Shown here one piece after another: positions 1 to 8,835 of a stretch of DNA of 48,014 nucleotides (the first letter of the stretch is position 1; each line of letters begins with the position of its first letter). The position numbers and the translations under genes were made by a program. A model generated the notes under the pieces. The model did not search any database. It worked only from the letters and a program-made list of their open reading frames with translations, and had not been told where the DNA came from. This DNA is from an uncultured Clostridia bacterium (GTDB lineage: Bacteria > Bacillota > Clostridia > Christensenellales > Pumilibacteraceae): positions 1-48,014 of the forward strand of contig CANDGE010000002.1 of assembly GCA_947384195.1 (NCBI GenBank), read 5' to 3'.

Positions 1-37
1 TTAGTGACTGGAGTTCAGACGTGTGCTCTTCCGATCT
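1..37. other. Illumina TruSeq adapter contamination
   Basis: Bases 4-37 are the full 34-base reverse complement of the TruSeq index adapter (begins GTGACTGGAG, ends TTCCGATCT). Bases 1-3 would then be the end of the sample index. Read in frame with the first gene it creates the artificial tail EIGRAHV, and the opposite strand gives the artificial start MTGVQTCALPIS. Both peptides mark adapter read-through in assemblies. Genomic sequence starts at about base 38. Confidence 0.98.
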
Positions 38-539
38 CGCTCCAACTCATGCGCTGTTTCAGCTTATACGCCATAAGCTCGTTGCGCAATTCGCTGTACA
101 AGCCTTTTAGCGTATCGTCCGCTTGTATGAGCATAGCCGTAAAACTACGGTTATACCGCACGCGAATGCGCGAATCGCCCACTATCATAGTGCCCGTTTC
201 GTTATTGTTATCGTCGTCCTCGAACGTCGCCGTCTCGTCGGGTTCGATCTCGTCCGCACTCGCCGCGCTTTCACTCTCGGCGCTCGGCTCGGGCGCTTTT
301 TCGGGCTTTTGCTCGGACTCCGATCCGACAGCGGACGCGTCGTCGGTGCGGTCGGGCGCGACGGCTTCCCCGTCGTTATCGTCCTGCGGCACGCCGACTA
401 TCGTTTCGCGCTTGCCGATGCTTTCCGCAACGAGCAAACAGATCACGGCAAGCAAAACCGTCGAAACGATAATCAACAATACCGTTTTGACAGCAATGCC
501 CCACTCCGAGCATATAAAGCTTACCGTACTCGAAAACAC
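38..539 (-). CDS. Single-pass membrane protein of the SipW locus, C-terminus missing
   Basis: Last visible gene of the surface-protein operon, cut at its 3' end by the contig edge, so the real protein is longer. The start is GTG at 539, preceded by AAGGAAGA about 8 bases upstream and 17 bases after the signal peptidase gene. Residues 18-40 form one hydrophobic segment. A long acidic Glu/Asp/Ser/Ala-rich linker follows (about 45-115). A basic, Tyr-containing segment beginning near GDSRIRVRYN then looks like the start of a folded domain. I do not recognise that domain. Its place directly behind sipW suggests a role at the membrane in the same export or assembly process; this is inference from position only. 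Confidence 0.75.
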
Positions 540-556
540 TTAAAAATCTTCCTTGA

Positions 557-1687
557 TCAATCTTTATTGATTTTTTTGTTCACAGGGAACTGCTTTAACA
601 ACACAATACCCGCAATTACGACAACGACTATCGCGACGATATACACCCAACCGAGATCGTCCCTTAACCACCTGAAAAACAACCCGACGTGCGGCACGGT
701 AAACGCTACCTTGCCGACTATATCGCTCTTTTCGATAGCGCGAGTGTCCTCGGCGTTATTTGCGTCGCCCTTGGTATAAAACATGCCGTCGTTGACGCGG
801 ATTATCCTGTGCGTGGTCGGTATGGAATCGCCTGCCGGCAAAAACGTTATTATATCGCCTATCTTATACTCGTCCGATTTCTTGACGACAATCATGTCGC
901 CGTCCTCTATCGTGCCCGACATACTGCCGGTAGTGACTATAAGCGTCGACGTTCCGAAAAACGACGGAACGGGCGACTTTTTGACAAACTTATCTACTGC
1001 GAGCGTGACCGCTACGAAAAACAGAAACAACACTATCGCAACGCCGATACATGTAAACACGATGCCGACCACCGACATCTTACGCTTACGCTTGACAGCC
1101 GCGCCGCCGTCCGCTTGCGCAACAGCCGCACTGCCGCCGTTTGCATTATCGGACTTAGACTTCACGCTTGCCGTTACTACGGATTCCGCAACGCCGTCGC
1201 CGCTTTGTCCGTTTTCCGTATCGACAGGCGCGACTTCCGCCGCTTGTTCGACAGAAATTTTATCCGCTTGTTCGACAGCGCTTTCGACAGGCGCAACGCT
1301 TTCGGCTTCGACGTCCGCCGTTTGCGCGGTTTCGGTCTTTTGCTCGATATCGCTATTCGGTTGTTTTACCGTCGCCGCTGATTTGGCGGTCGGTCGTTTC
1401 GCGCCGCGCGCAGACTCAGCCGATGCGGTTTTCGCCGCTGTTGTTTTCGCCGCGGCGTTTGTCGTAGTAGATTTCGCGGTCGACGGCTTGGTCGTTGTTT
1501 TTTTCGGTTGCGCGGTTTTAGTCGTCGCGGGCTTTGCCGCCGTCGTTTTTGCCGTAGCGGGCTTTGCGGCGGGCTTTTTTGTTTTGCCGTTTTCGATCGT
1601 GCCGTCGACGCCGACTTCGACGGGGGTGTCGGTTTGCTCCGACGGTTTTACCGTCGGGCGTTTTTTCGTTGTACGCGTTTCGCTCAT
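557..1687 (-). CDS. sipW: ER-type signal peptidase I (SipW family) with long basic Ala/Lys/Thr-rich N-terminal region
   Basis: Membrane peptidase that removes signal peptides of TasA/CalY-type exported proteins. Domain order in 376 residues: a low-complexity region (about 1-200), first Lys/Ala/Thr/Pro-rich like histone H1, then acidic; a membrane helix (204-229); the peptidase core; a second helix (347-365). The core has the catalytic Ser in TGSMSG (Ser255), His293 in TTHRII instead of the bacterial Lys, and a GDAN box near 308. Ser/His is the signature of the ER or SipW class as opposed to LepB. The gene starts 2 bases after the stop of its upstream neighbour, with GAGG inside that gene's end, so translation is probably coupled. 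The tail on the cytoplasmic side is unusual; known SipW proteins are about 190 residues. Confidence 0.92.
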   Translation of the reverse strand: MSETRTTKKRPTVKPSEQTDTPVEVGVDGTIENGKTKKPAAKPATAKTTAAKPATTKTAQPKKTTTKPSTAKSTTTNAAAKTTAAKTASAESARGAKRPTAKSAATVKQPNSDIEQKTETAQTADVEAESVAPVESAVEQADKISVEQAAEVAPVDTENGQSGDGVAESVVTASVKSKSDNANGGSAAVAQADGGAAVKRKRKMSVVGIVFTCIGVAIVLFLFFVAVTLAVDKFVKKSPVPSFFGTSTLIVTTGSMSGTIEDGDMIVVKKSDEYKIGDIITFLPAGDSIPTTHRIIRVNDGMFYTKGDANNAEDTRAIEKSDIVGKVAFTVPHVGLFFRWLRDDLGWVYIVAIVVVVIAGIVLLKQFPVNKKINKD

Positions 1688-1689
1688 GT

Positions 1690-2544
1690 TTACCTCGCCT
1701 GAGCCGTCAAGTGCAGTACGAGCGAGATCTTACCGCCGTCCGCGCCTATGAGTGTGTCGTTATCGTCACTGCCCGACTCGAACGGCCATTGCCATTCGAG
1801 CGTGAACGACTGTCTGGTATTAGGCAAGATGACCGTTTGATCGTATTTGAGCTTGTCGACCGTTTTCCATTCGTCGGTTTCCATCAACACGTTGTTCATG
1901 CGCAAACGGAACATAATGGGGAACTGCTTGATATCCGTGTCGCCATCGTATTTTGGCTCGATATAGAACGAATACTGCATTTCTATATCGTGCGGATTGT
2001 TGATGACGAAATTATACTCGCCATTACTGCCCGGTCGCACGGTGTCGCCGAATACGGCGACCACGCCCTGAGCTTCCCACGTACCCTCATTGTCTTTGAT
2101 GTCGATTATAGGTTTTTCCGTATCGCTTGCGGGCAAATGTATGAGCGCGATCAATACGATAGCCGCTATAAGCACAGCCGAAAGCACGCCGAGCAAGGCT
2201 ATTTTTACGACGTTGCGTTGCTTGCGCAAAATGCGTCCCGTAAAGCGCGTCGCATTGCCGTCAACAACGTACAATTCGTCGCCCGCCAATCGGTAAACGC
2301 GCTTGTCGGACGCATAGTCCGCAACGCGTATCTGTTTACCGTCCTTGTCGGGTCGGTACTTTTCGGTTTTGAGCGCGGCGATCTCGTTGCCGAAAAGATC
2401 GAACAGCCCGTCCTCAGACACACTGCCGATCACTTTTCCCGACGCATCGCAAAGCACGCGCGTTTTACGCGCGCGGCGGAATTTGTCGGTTTCGGTAAAC
2501 TCCCGCTCCGTCAATATCGAATTGTACTCGATTTGTTTAGCCAT
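1690..2544 (-). CDS. Membrane-anchored protein with TasA-like external domain
   Basis: 284 residues counted from the ATG at 2544. An ORF extension to 2622 exists but has no good ribosome site; AAAAGG precedes the ATG at 2544. Residues 1-108 are hydrophilic and should be cytoplasmic. A strong membrane helix follows (111-136). The external part (about 150-284) is a predicted beta-sandwich with NNPHDIEMQY and a conserved-looking Trp-rich end, resembling the SipW-locus fibre proteins. Unlike its neighbours it has no cleavable signal, so it would stay fixed in the membrane. By position and topology it could anchor the fibre, the job TapA has in Bacillus, although I see no sequence similarity to TapA. 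Function is inferred. Confidence 0.7.
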   Translation of the reverse strand: MAKQIEYNSILTEREFTETDKFRRARKTRVLCDASGKVIGSVSEDGLFDLFGNEIAALKTEKYRPDKDGKQIRVADYASDKRVYRLAGDELYVVDGNATRFTGRILRKQRNVVKIALLGVLSAVLIAAIVLIALIHLPASDTEKPIIDIKDNEGTWEAQGVVAVFGDTVRPGSNGEYNFVINNPHDIEMQYSFYIEPKYDGDTDIKQFPIMFRLRMNNVLMETDEWKTVDKLKYDQTVILPNTRQSFTLEWQWPFESGSDDNDTLIGADGGKISLVLHLTAQAR

Positions 2545-2667
2545 ACTGCCTTTTCGCTTGCCCGTAAGATTTTCAACGCCTACCGCTCGCCGCGCACGAC
2601 GGAATAATACCGCCGTGCGCATAGAACGTATATAGATCAGAAAAATTTCGGAAAATTATTTTAACTA

Positions 2668-3549
2668 TTAAGCCTTATTCTGAGTCTGCTCTACGGAAAT
2701 AGAAAGATCGAAAGCGAGCTCGATATCGACTTGATACGTCGTCTTGGTACCTTTCGCATCGGTGTAAACAGCTACGGTTTTATTGGAATCTACATCGTCT
2801 GCTTTGATTTCGATATTACCGTAAACACCTATACCCTGCGCAAAGCAACCGAGAATAGTATCGTACTTATCCTGCGTAGCGATCCTTTCGGCTTTGTCTT
2901 TTTCATCTTGCTCCGTAGTGCCAGTTATATCGGATACGTCCGCTTCGATCGCCCAATTCCAAGAAAGCTCGTAATAAAGATTAACGGATGTGCCGGGCGC
3001 GTATGTTGCCTCTTTTTTCACGGCGGTAACTAATTCCGCAAGCGTTTTATTAGTAGTATCCGTAGTAGCCGACAAATTTGTTTCCGAATCGCCGGTTTTA
3101 AGCGTCCATTTAACCGGATTATAAACGACCGTCGTTTCGTCGCTCTTTAAAGCAATTTCTTTTACGTTAGTCATAGCCAAATCGAGTGCAGCCTGAACTT
3201 CGGCAGAACCTGTAACGTGAAATTTCATAGAACCGCTCGTGCCGGGCGCTACAACGTTTCTCAATTCGGTGCCGGTCTCCGTAAGCTTAACGGACGATTT
3301 AACGTCGACGCCAGTCGTACCCGCCGCGGCTTTCGTACCGTTCTTATATTCCGTACCGAACAGATTGTCCGCATTTGCGCTGACTACAAAGCCCCACTTT
3401 GCTACGGTAGCCTGTTGCGTCGGGACGGACGTGGAGGTTATGTACTTGGCGAACGTCGTGCCGCACAAGCACAGGATCGCTACAAGCAACAATACCATGG
3501 CGGCGATGATTATGCCGCGCGTTTTTTTGTTGGACTTTCTTTCTTCCAT
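2668..3549 (-). CDS. TasA/CalY-like exported protein with SipW-type signal peptide
   Basis: 293 residues. The N-terminus has a basic stretch, a hydrophobic core (12-30) and TTFA|KYITS, matching SipW-dependent signals, followed by ATVAKWGF as in TasA/camelysin-type proteins. The rest is polar, Thr/Val/Lys-rich and predicted beta-sandwich, with about three Trp residues and no Cys after the signal. Expected to be released by the peptidase encoded two genes downstream and to assemble outside the cell as fibre subunit or surface coat. The start is ATG at 3549 with an excellent AAAGGAGAAGG site. A 115-base gap with a hairpin separates it from the upstream beta-helix gene, which would allow separate expression levels. 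Confidence 0.82.
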   Translation of the reverse strand: MEERKSNKKTRGIIIAAMVLLLVAILCLCGTTFAKYITSTSVPTQQATVAKWGFVVSANADNLFGTEYKNGTKAAAGTTGVDVKSSVKLTETGTELRNVVAPGTSGSMKFHVTGSAEVQAALDLAMTNVKEIALKSDETTVVYNPVKWTLKTGDSETNLSATTDTTNKTLAELVTAVKKEATYAPGTSVNLYYELSWNWAIEADVSDITGTTEQDEKDKAERIATQDKYDTILGCFAQGIGVYGNIEIKADDVDSNKTVAVYTDAKGTKTTYQVDIELAFDLSISVEQTQNKA

Positions 3550-3582
3550 TTTTCCTTCTCCTTTATAATGGAATTTTTTTGT

Positions 3583-3606
3583 GCGCCAAGGCTTTGCCTT
3601 TTGCGC
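3583..3606 (-). other. Intercistronic hairpin in the SipW operon
   Basis: Inverted repeat GCGC..AAGGC-TTT-GCCTT..GCGC lies between the beta-helix gene and the TasA-like gene, just ahead of the latter's ribosome site. On the coding strand no T-run follows, so it is not a standard terminator. It could be an mRNA stability or processing element that sets the ratio of the two proteins; this is inference. Confidence 0.4.
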
Positions 3607-3664
3607 GAGAAATATATAAACGACGGAGCATTGTCGGCAACGCTCTGCGTCGGGATCTTAGCGT

Positions 3665-6600
3665 TTACGAAACATCGGCGACATATTCGTTTTGCACGAG
3701 ATGTTCGGCAGGACGATCGACATGCGAGTAATACTGTTGATCCGTCGTAACGCGTCTGAACGTTTTCCACGAACCTTCTTCGTCGGCGAGAATGCCCAAG
3801 TACCGCACGCGCGTATTTGTATAAGTACGATTTTGAGAATACACATTAGTACCCAAACCGTAAATATAAAACGAAGTATCGTAAACTTTCCCGCCGACAC
3901 TGCCTATTCCGCGCGTATTTGCCGTATCGCGAGCAAAATACTTACCGTAATACACATATACGCGTATATCGCTTATATTGGTCGAATCGGCAAAGAAAAG
4001 CTCGTTGACGGATATAGGGAAGTAATTGGCATAGACCTTTATCAAATCTTTGCGTTGCGTGTATGACAAGCCCGCAAGCTCGCTTTCGGATTTTGCGCCG
4101 AAGTATACCGTACTGAACTCGTACACGTTAAAGCCGTCCTGTCCGTCGCTTTTGTTGGTTTCCAAAAGTTCGCCGAACGTGCCTTGGTATATTTTAACGA
4201 CCGCTTTTTCGGTCACGCTTTTACCGCGCACCATAGCGCCGCCGTTTCTGCCGTCGTAAGTGCCGCCGTAAATATTGACATTGGCTTTGCCCATGACTTT
4301 TAAGCCGTAATGACTTTCCGGTCCGCCGTTGGGATGTCCGATGGCGTTACCGCTGAAAATCATATTACCTCTAAAATCTCCGTCGTGAATATTGACCACG
4401 GTATCGACGGTATTCCCGTCGTCGCTGGTAGCCGCGACTCCGTCGCAGTATGCGGCTGTATACGTGCCGTTATAAATATCTATACTTCCGCCGCGAGCTA
4501 CGACCGCATAACCGCCGCTCAAATTGGCGTAAAACTTCCATGCGTCATAATTGCTCCCCCCCATCAAATTAGATACGTTATATAAATTATTGCCGCAAAC
4601 GCTCCCCGTTGTTTTTACGGATATATCTTTCTTTACCGAATTTTCGTTGCCGAGCCGTATGTTGCCGCCCTGCACCTTAACGCCGCCGCCCACCTCGGAA
4701 GTGATGTCCGCATACTTGATGTCTATATTGTAATCTAAATTTTCTTGTTCGATAGACGCGCCGGTCTGTATACACGCTATCGCAAAACTACGGACGACCA
4801 GTTTACTGTAATTGGCATATGCGTCGGTGGAAGCGGGATCATGCGTAGTGTAATTTTCGTCGTTATACAATCCGTGAAAAGCGACGGTAAGCTTTCCGTC
4901 CGCTTTAAGCACCCCGCCTACTACGCGGATACCGTTTTCGTTTTCGTAGCGTTCTATGCTCGAATCGGTCACTTGCCACGGCACGTACATACCGTAGCTG
5001 TGCGTGCGCGCGTCGGACGCATTAACGTCGCCCATGCGATTGAGCTTGCAATCGATCGCATAGTTATCGGCATTATCGACGCCGAGCTTGCCGTCGCCGT
5101 TTTCAAACAGAATGTTGCCGCCGTTGAGATACACCGCCGATGCGTTATAAGCCGATATAGCTCCGCCGTTGCGGAACGTAAGGTTGCCGCCGTTGACCGC
5201 AACGCCCATTTCCTGCGAGTAAATTTTGGAATTGTCCATCAACACCGCGCCGCCGCGGAACTGCGACGAGTCCAAATACACCCCTGTCGACGCCGCGCGC
5301 ATCGCGCCGTCGGCAGTCGCCGCTACGTTTTGACCGTATGCGTTTTTCCATTCGGACGAATTGTCGACCCATGCCGACGATACGGGTTTATTCCCGATAT
5401 ACGTTTGCAGTTTGCCTATCTTTATATCGGTGTTATGCAATTCTATATTGACGGCGTGCGAAATATCGCTCGTTTTGTTGACGGCATACACGCCGTAACA
5501 ATACCCGTCGTCGTCGAGAGTTATACTGCCGTCGGTGAGTTCTATTTCGCCGCGCGTGCCGAACACGCCGTACGAGTGCGAACCCTGCATACGAATGGCG
5601 ACGTCGGTGCAAACAAGTCCGCTGGCGGTAGTGCCGCCGCTCCGACCGCGCGAAAGCACGGCGAAAGTCGTCATAGGCACTTCGCGGTACAACGCCGTAT
5701 TGCCCGTTCCCGAAGAGTTAGTCATATTGATCTTATCCGCGCCGTACTTTTCAAGTCCCGCGGCGATATCCTTGTTTACCGTTACGTTGACCGTTTTGCT
5801 GCCGTCCGCGTTTGTCGAGCCGTTAAGATGCAGTTGTCCGCCGTTAAGGAATATAGCCGCGTCGCGGTACTGACGGTCGGCGGGGAATTCCGTAGCCACG
5901 CCGTCGGACGCGCCCGAAGGCAGGACTTCCGCTATATCGAACGGGCTGTCCGCATGAGATATAGTCGCGTGTTTGGTAATATTTGCGTCGTTGAGCGTTA
6001 CTATGCCGTCGCTTACCGATATGACACTGCCGTTGTACGCGGTCGCGGAATGCAGCTTGGTTATATTGAGCGTGCCGCCGCGGCTGAATATGCACGCGTT
6101 TTCGGAGAACTTGGCGCTGTTGTCGCGCGTATCGGCAGGCATGACTTCGGGCAGGTCCGCAGGATTTACCGTAGCTATCTCGCCCGACGTGCTCACGTTC
6201 ATTTCGCCGCCCCTGATAGAAATGCACGAAGTGTGCCATGTGCCGAAGTACGAATAAAAACTGCCCGCTTTGCGCACCGCGCGAGCGCCGCGAACGCTTT
6301 TATCCGAGCCGATAACGTTTATATTAAGACTGCCGCTGTTCATAACGACTGCCGCATAGTTATCTGTAACGTCGCCCGCTTTACGATTGGACATCGCTAT
6401 ATCGTCGTAATATCCGAACACCATCACGTGACGGTACGAATTTGTATCGGCGGCGCTCGCTCTTGCGGCGGCGGGTTCGGCTTCTCCTTCGCCCTCGACG
6501 GCTTCGCCGCCTTCTTCGATCTCGCCTTCCGCGCTCGACCCGCCGTCGCCGACGGTGAAGTCCAAATTATTCTCGTCGTAGCCTATATAATTGCCGTACT

Positions 6601-7396
6601 CGTTGATAAAATACGAGTATGCGTAATCGGCTTCGTCCTTGTTGAACGTCGCAAAGTCGTAGGACGTTTCGCCGCTGACAACGACATAGCAATACGTATC
6701 GCGCTTTATGCCGCCGATCTCGACGTCGAAATACAGGTTGCCGCTGTGCGCCGCGATGGAGTTTTCGTCGCGGACGGGCAATATAGGCATAGCCAACGCC
6801 TTGCCTATCTGCGTCGTGTCCTGCTTGTACTGCTCGATCATGACTTCGGCATTATGGAATCGGTAATTTTCGGGCGCGGTGTTGAGCGTCGTATAGTATT
6901 CTTCGGGACGCGGACCGCTTTCAAACATGCCGCCGAAAACGTTGAGCGAGCCGCCGCCGACGGTAAGAACGCTGCCGACGGGGTTGTACAGTCCGCCGCC
7001 GCCCGCCGTGTCGATTATGGTGAGCGACGTATTCGTCGGTATGCTCAACAGGCTTTTTCGACTGCTGCGCTGTATCTCTTTACCGTTAAGGTCGATCGTA
7101 AGATCGCGTTTAAGGTCGAGCTCGTCGCCCGTCATTATTATCGGACCGGTAAGTTTGTCGGACAGTTTTACATAGCCGTAACCGCTGTTGATCGCGTTAA
7201 ACAGCTCGGTCTGAGAACTTACGTCGAACGGCGTTTGCGTTTCGTACGGAAGATCGCCGTTACCGCCGCCTATCTCGGTCACGTACCGCGCGCCCGTAAT
7301 AGTCAACGTCAAAGACACGATAAACAAAGCCATAGCAAGACATATAGCCGCTATTGCCAAGACGATCGTATTCTTTTGAGAAAGTCGACGCTTCAC
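3665..7396 (-). CDS. Giant beta-helix surface protein with SipW-type signal
   Basis: 1243 residues. The start is GTG at 7396, immediately after the stop of the upstream gene, whose end supplies the GGAGGGCGG ribosome site, so the two are translationally coupled. Residues 12-33 form a signal or anchor helix, ending TGA|RYVTE like the other cargo of this locus. Residues 90-1110 hold many short strands with repeated patterns such as LxIxGG and GGxIxIYNGTY, typical of right-handed parallel beta-helix adhesins or pectin-lyase folds. They are interrupted by an acidic Glu/Gly/Ala linker at 284-320. No catalytic motif, LPXTG sorting signal or second membrane helix is seen, so attachment would have to be through partners. 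Most likely a surface adhesin or fibre component; an enzyme acting on polysaccharides is the alternative. Confidence 0.85.
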   Translation of the reverse strand: MKRRLSQKNTIVLAIAAICLAMALFIVSLTLTITGARYVTEIGGGNGDLPYETQTPFDVSSQTELFNAINSGYGYVKLSDKLTGPIIMTGDELDLKRDLTIDLNGKEIQRSSRKSLLSIPTNTSLTIIDTAGGGGLYNPVGSVLTVGGGSLNVFGGMFESGPRPEEYYTTLNTAPENYRFHNAEVMIEQYKQDTTQIGKALAMPILPVRDENSIAAHSGNLYFDVEIGGIKRDTYCYVVVSGETSYDFATFNKDEADYAYSYFINEYGNYIGYDENNLDFTVGDGGSSAEGEIEEGGEAVEGEGEAEPAAARASAADTNSYRHVMVFGYYDDIAMSNRKAGDVTDNYAAVVMNSGSLNINVIGSDKSVRGARAVRKAGSFYSYFGTWHTSCISIRGGEMNVSTSGEIATVNPADLPEVMPADTRDNSAKFSENACIFSRGGTLNITKLHSATAYNGSVISVSDGIVTLNDANITKHATISHADSPFDIAEVLPSGASDGVATEFPADRQYRDAAIFLNGGQLHLNGSTNADGSKTVNVTVNKDIAAGLEKYGADKINMTNSSGTGNTALYREVPMTTFAVLSRGRSGGTTASGLVCTDVAIRMQGSHSYGVFGTRGEIELTDGSITLDDDGYCYGVYAVNKTSDISHAVNIELHNTDIKIGKLQTYIGNKPVSSAWVDNSSEWKNAYGQNVAATADGAMRAASTGVYLDSSQFRGGAVLMDNSKIYSQEMGVAVNGGNLTFRNGGAISAYNASAVYLNGGNILFENGDGKLGVDNADNYAIDCKLNRMGDVNASDARTHSYGMYVPWQVTDSSIERYENENGIRVVGGVLKADGKLTVAFHGLYNDENYTTHDPASTDAYANYSKLVVRSFAIACIQTGASIEQENLDYNIDIKYADITSEVGGGVKVQGGNIRLGNENSVKKDISVKTTGSVCGNNLYNVSNLMGGSNYDAWKFYANLSGGYAVVARGGSIDIYNGTYTAAYCDGVAATSDDGNTVDTVVNIHDGDFRGNMIFSGNAIGHPNGGPESHYGLKVMGKANVNIYGGTYDGRNGGAMVRGKSVTEKAVVKIYQGTFGELLETNKSDGQDGFNVYEFSTVYFGAKSESELAGLSYTQRKDLIKVYANYFPISVNELFFADSTNISDIRVYVYYGKYFARDTANTRGIGSVGGKVYDTSFYIYGLGTNVYSQNRTYTNTRVRYLGILADEEGSWKTFRRVTTDQQYYSHVDRPAEHLVQNEYVADVS

Positions 7397-8497
7397 TTAC
7401 CGCCCTCCGACCTGTCTTTGCGTTTGAGAAAACACCATTGCGACGCGGCACGGGCTTGTCGTGCCGACGCAGTTTTTGACTTCTATATCGCGCCAATCGC
7501 TTTCGGCGGTCTGCGCTACGCCGCGCACCTGCAATTTAGGCACGGCGGCGGAATTATCCCAACGGAACACGTATGCTTCGCTTCCCGCTACGGGCTGAGA
7601 CAGCGGCTTGACGTACGCGCCGCTATCGTCCTTTTCCCAATACGAATCGACCGACCAATCGCCGATGTCCGACTTGTTCAACGCTTTGCGCGGAACTACG
7701 CGCAGCATGTACGAATGCACTTCGCCCTCGCGCAAAATGTACGAACTGTCCGAACTCGACAGATTGACAGTCACTCTGTAATAATCGAGTTCCGTCTTTT
7801 CGTTAAGCGTGACGGGACATACGAAAATTTGCGCGCTCGCACTGCCGTTGGCATAATACGTCGCGTAAGTGCGGTCGACCGACGCGGTCTGCTTTTGGCT
7901 CATGAGCGCGGCAAACGACCCGCCGAGCATAAGCTCGTTGCCGCCGTCGATAAAATCTTGATATTCGTTTTCTATCTCGACCGCGCCGTCGGCGGTATCG
8001 GTGGCAGTAGTTTCAACTATGTCCGTACCGTTTTCCGCTATGCGGTATATCCTGCTCGCCTTAACGACGTCCGCATGACGCACGGGCGTTTCGCCGTCGT
8101 CGGGCAAACGGATCGGCGCTTTTAGCTCCAACATTTGGAACATCGCGCAATCGCCGAAGCTTTTGGGCATGTAAAATACAAAGCTGTATCGGTAATCGAG
8201 TCCGTACTTGCCGTGATTATCTACGGTGATCAACGATTCCGACCAAGCGTTCATGCGCACGGGGCGGGTGTTCTCGCCCGTCTGTTGTATTATGTACGGC
8301 GAATCGATAAACGGTTCCAGCTCGCCCGAAACCGAAAAACCGCACTCTATCGTTGCTATTCCCGCTTGATTGCCGTCGCTGTCGACACGCGAAACGTAGC
8401 CGGCAAACGAATAAGCCGAAAATGCCAACGACACAGCCAATAAAAAACAGGCAAGCGCGAGAAATATCTTTGCGCTCCGCTTGTTAGTTAACTCCAA
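7397..8497 (-). CDS. Exported protein with SipW-type signal peptide, first gene of the surface operon
   Basis: 366 residues. The start is TTG at 8497, chosen because AGGAAGGAGG lies 8 bases upstream and no better start fits. The signal has a hydrophobic core (10-30) and SFA|GYVSR, then IATIECGFSVSG, the same layout as the TasA-like gene two positions downstream. The mature part is predicted beta-rich, with a YRYSFVFYMPKSFG stretch and an HSYMLRV motif near 260, and no membrane helix. First gene after the operon promoter. Probably a second structural subunit or a cap or adaptor for the fibre; I cannot assign it to a named family with certainty. Confidence 0.75.
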   Translation of the reverse strand: MELTNKRSAKIFLALACFLLAVSLAFSAYSFAGYVSRVDSDGNQAGIATIECGFSVSGELEPFIDSPYIIQQTGENTRPVRMNAWSESLITVDNHGKYGLDYRYSFVFYMPKSFGDCAMFQMLELKAPIRLPDDGETPVRHADVVKASRIYRIAENGTDIVETTATDTADGAVEIENEYQDFIDGGNELMLGGSFAALMSQKQTASVDRTYATYYANGSASAQIFVCPVTLNEKTELDYYRVTVNLSSSDSSYILREGEVHSYMLRVVPRKALNKSDIGDWSVDSYWEKDDSGAYVKPLSQPVAGSEAYVFRWDNSAAVPKLQVRGVAQTAESDWRDIEVKNCVGTTSPCRVAMVFSQTQRQVGGR

Positions 8498-8614
8498 AAC
8501 GGCAACCTCCTTCCTCTAAATTGCATACACGACAATACACCGACAAACGGATACACGTTATTATCAATGAGAATTTTTTGCGCAAAATCCCTTTATCGCA
8601 TATATTGTGGAATA

Positions 8615-8643
8615 ATTATACCACTATTTTTTGTTTTCGACAA
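8615..8643 (-). promoter_or_regulatory. Promoter of the SipW surface operon
   Basis: On the minus strand TTGTCG (8638-8643) and TATAAT (8615-8620) are separated by 17 bases. Transcription should start near 8608 and give a leader of about 110 bases before the TTG start at 8497. Confidence 0.75.
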
Positions 8644-8835
8644 CAATTTTATATATTCCGACAGAACTTTTTTTGATATTTTTTTCAATGATATCGCGAA
8701 ATTGCCGCCACGACGCCGTTGCGAAACAACGCATTCTATCTGTTTCAGCCGTTCCGCCGCCTTGCAATATAAGAAAAGCTCAACACGCGCAATGAATTTC
8801 CGTTTTTGTTTTGTCCCAAAAAGCAACGAACGATA

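Noticed and set aside
4..543. Plus-strand open frame beginning in the adapter
   Set aside because: Its first residues are translated adapter and it overlaps the membrane-protein gene; not a real gene.
3583..3606. Terminator between the beta-helix and TasA-like genes
   Set aside because: No T-run follows the hairpin on the coding strand, so I list it only as an intercistronic hairpin.
4745..8125. Plus-strand open frame of 1126 codons antisense to the beta-helix gene
   Set aside because: It has no ribosome site and an Arg/Tyr/Val-rich composition typical of antisense reading. The minus-strand gene avoids TTA, CTA and TCA codons, which leaves the opposite strand open.
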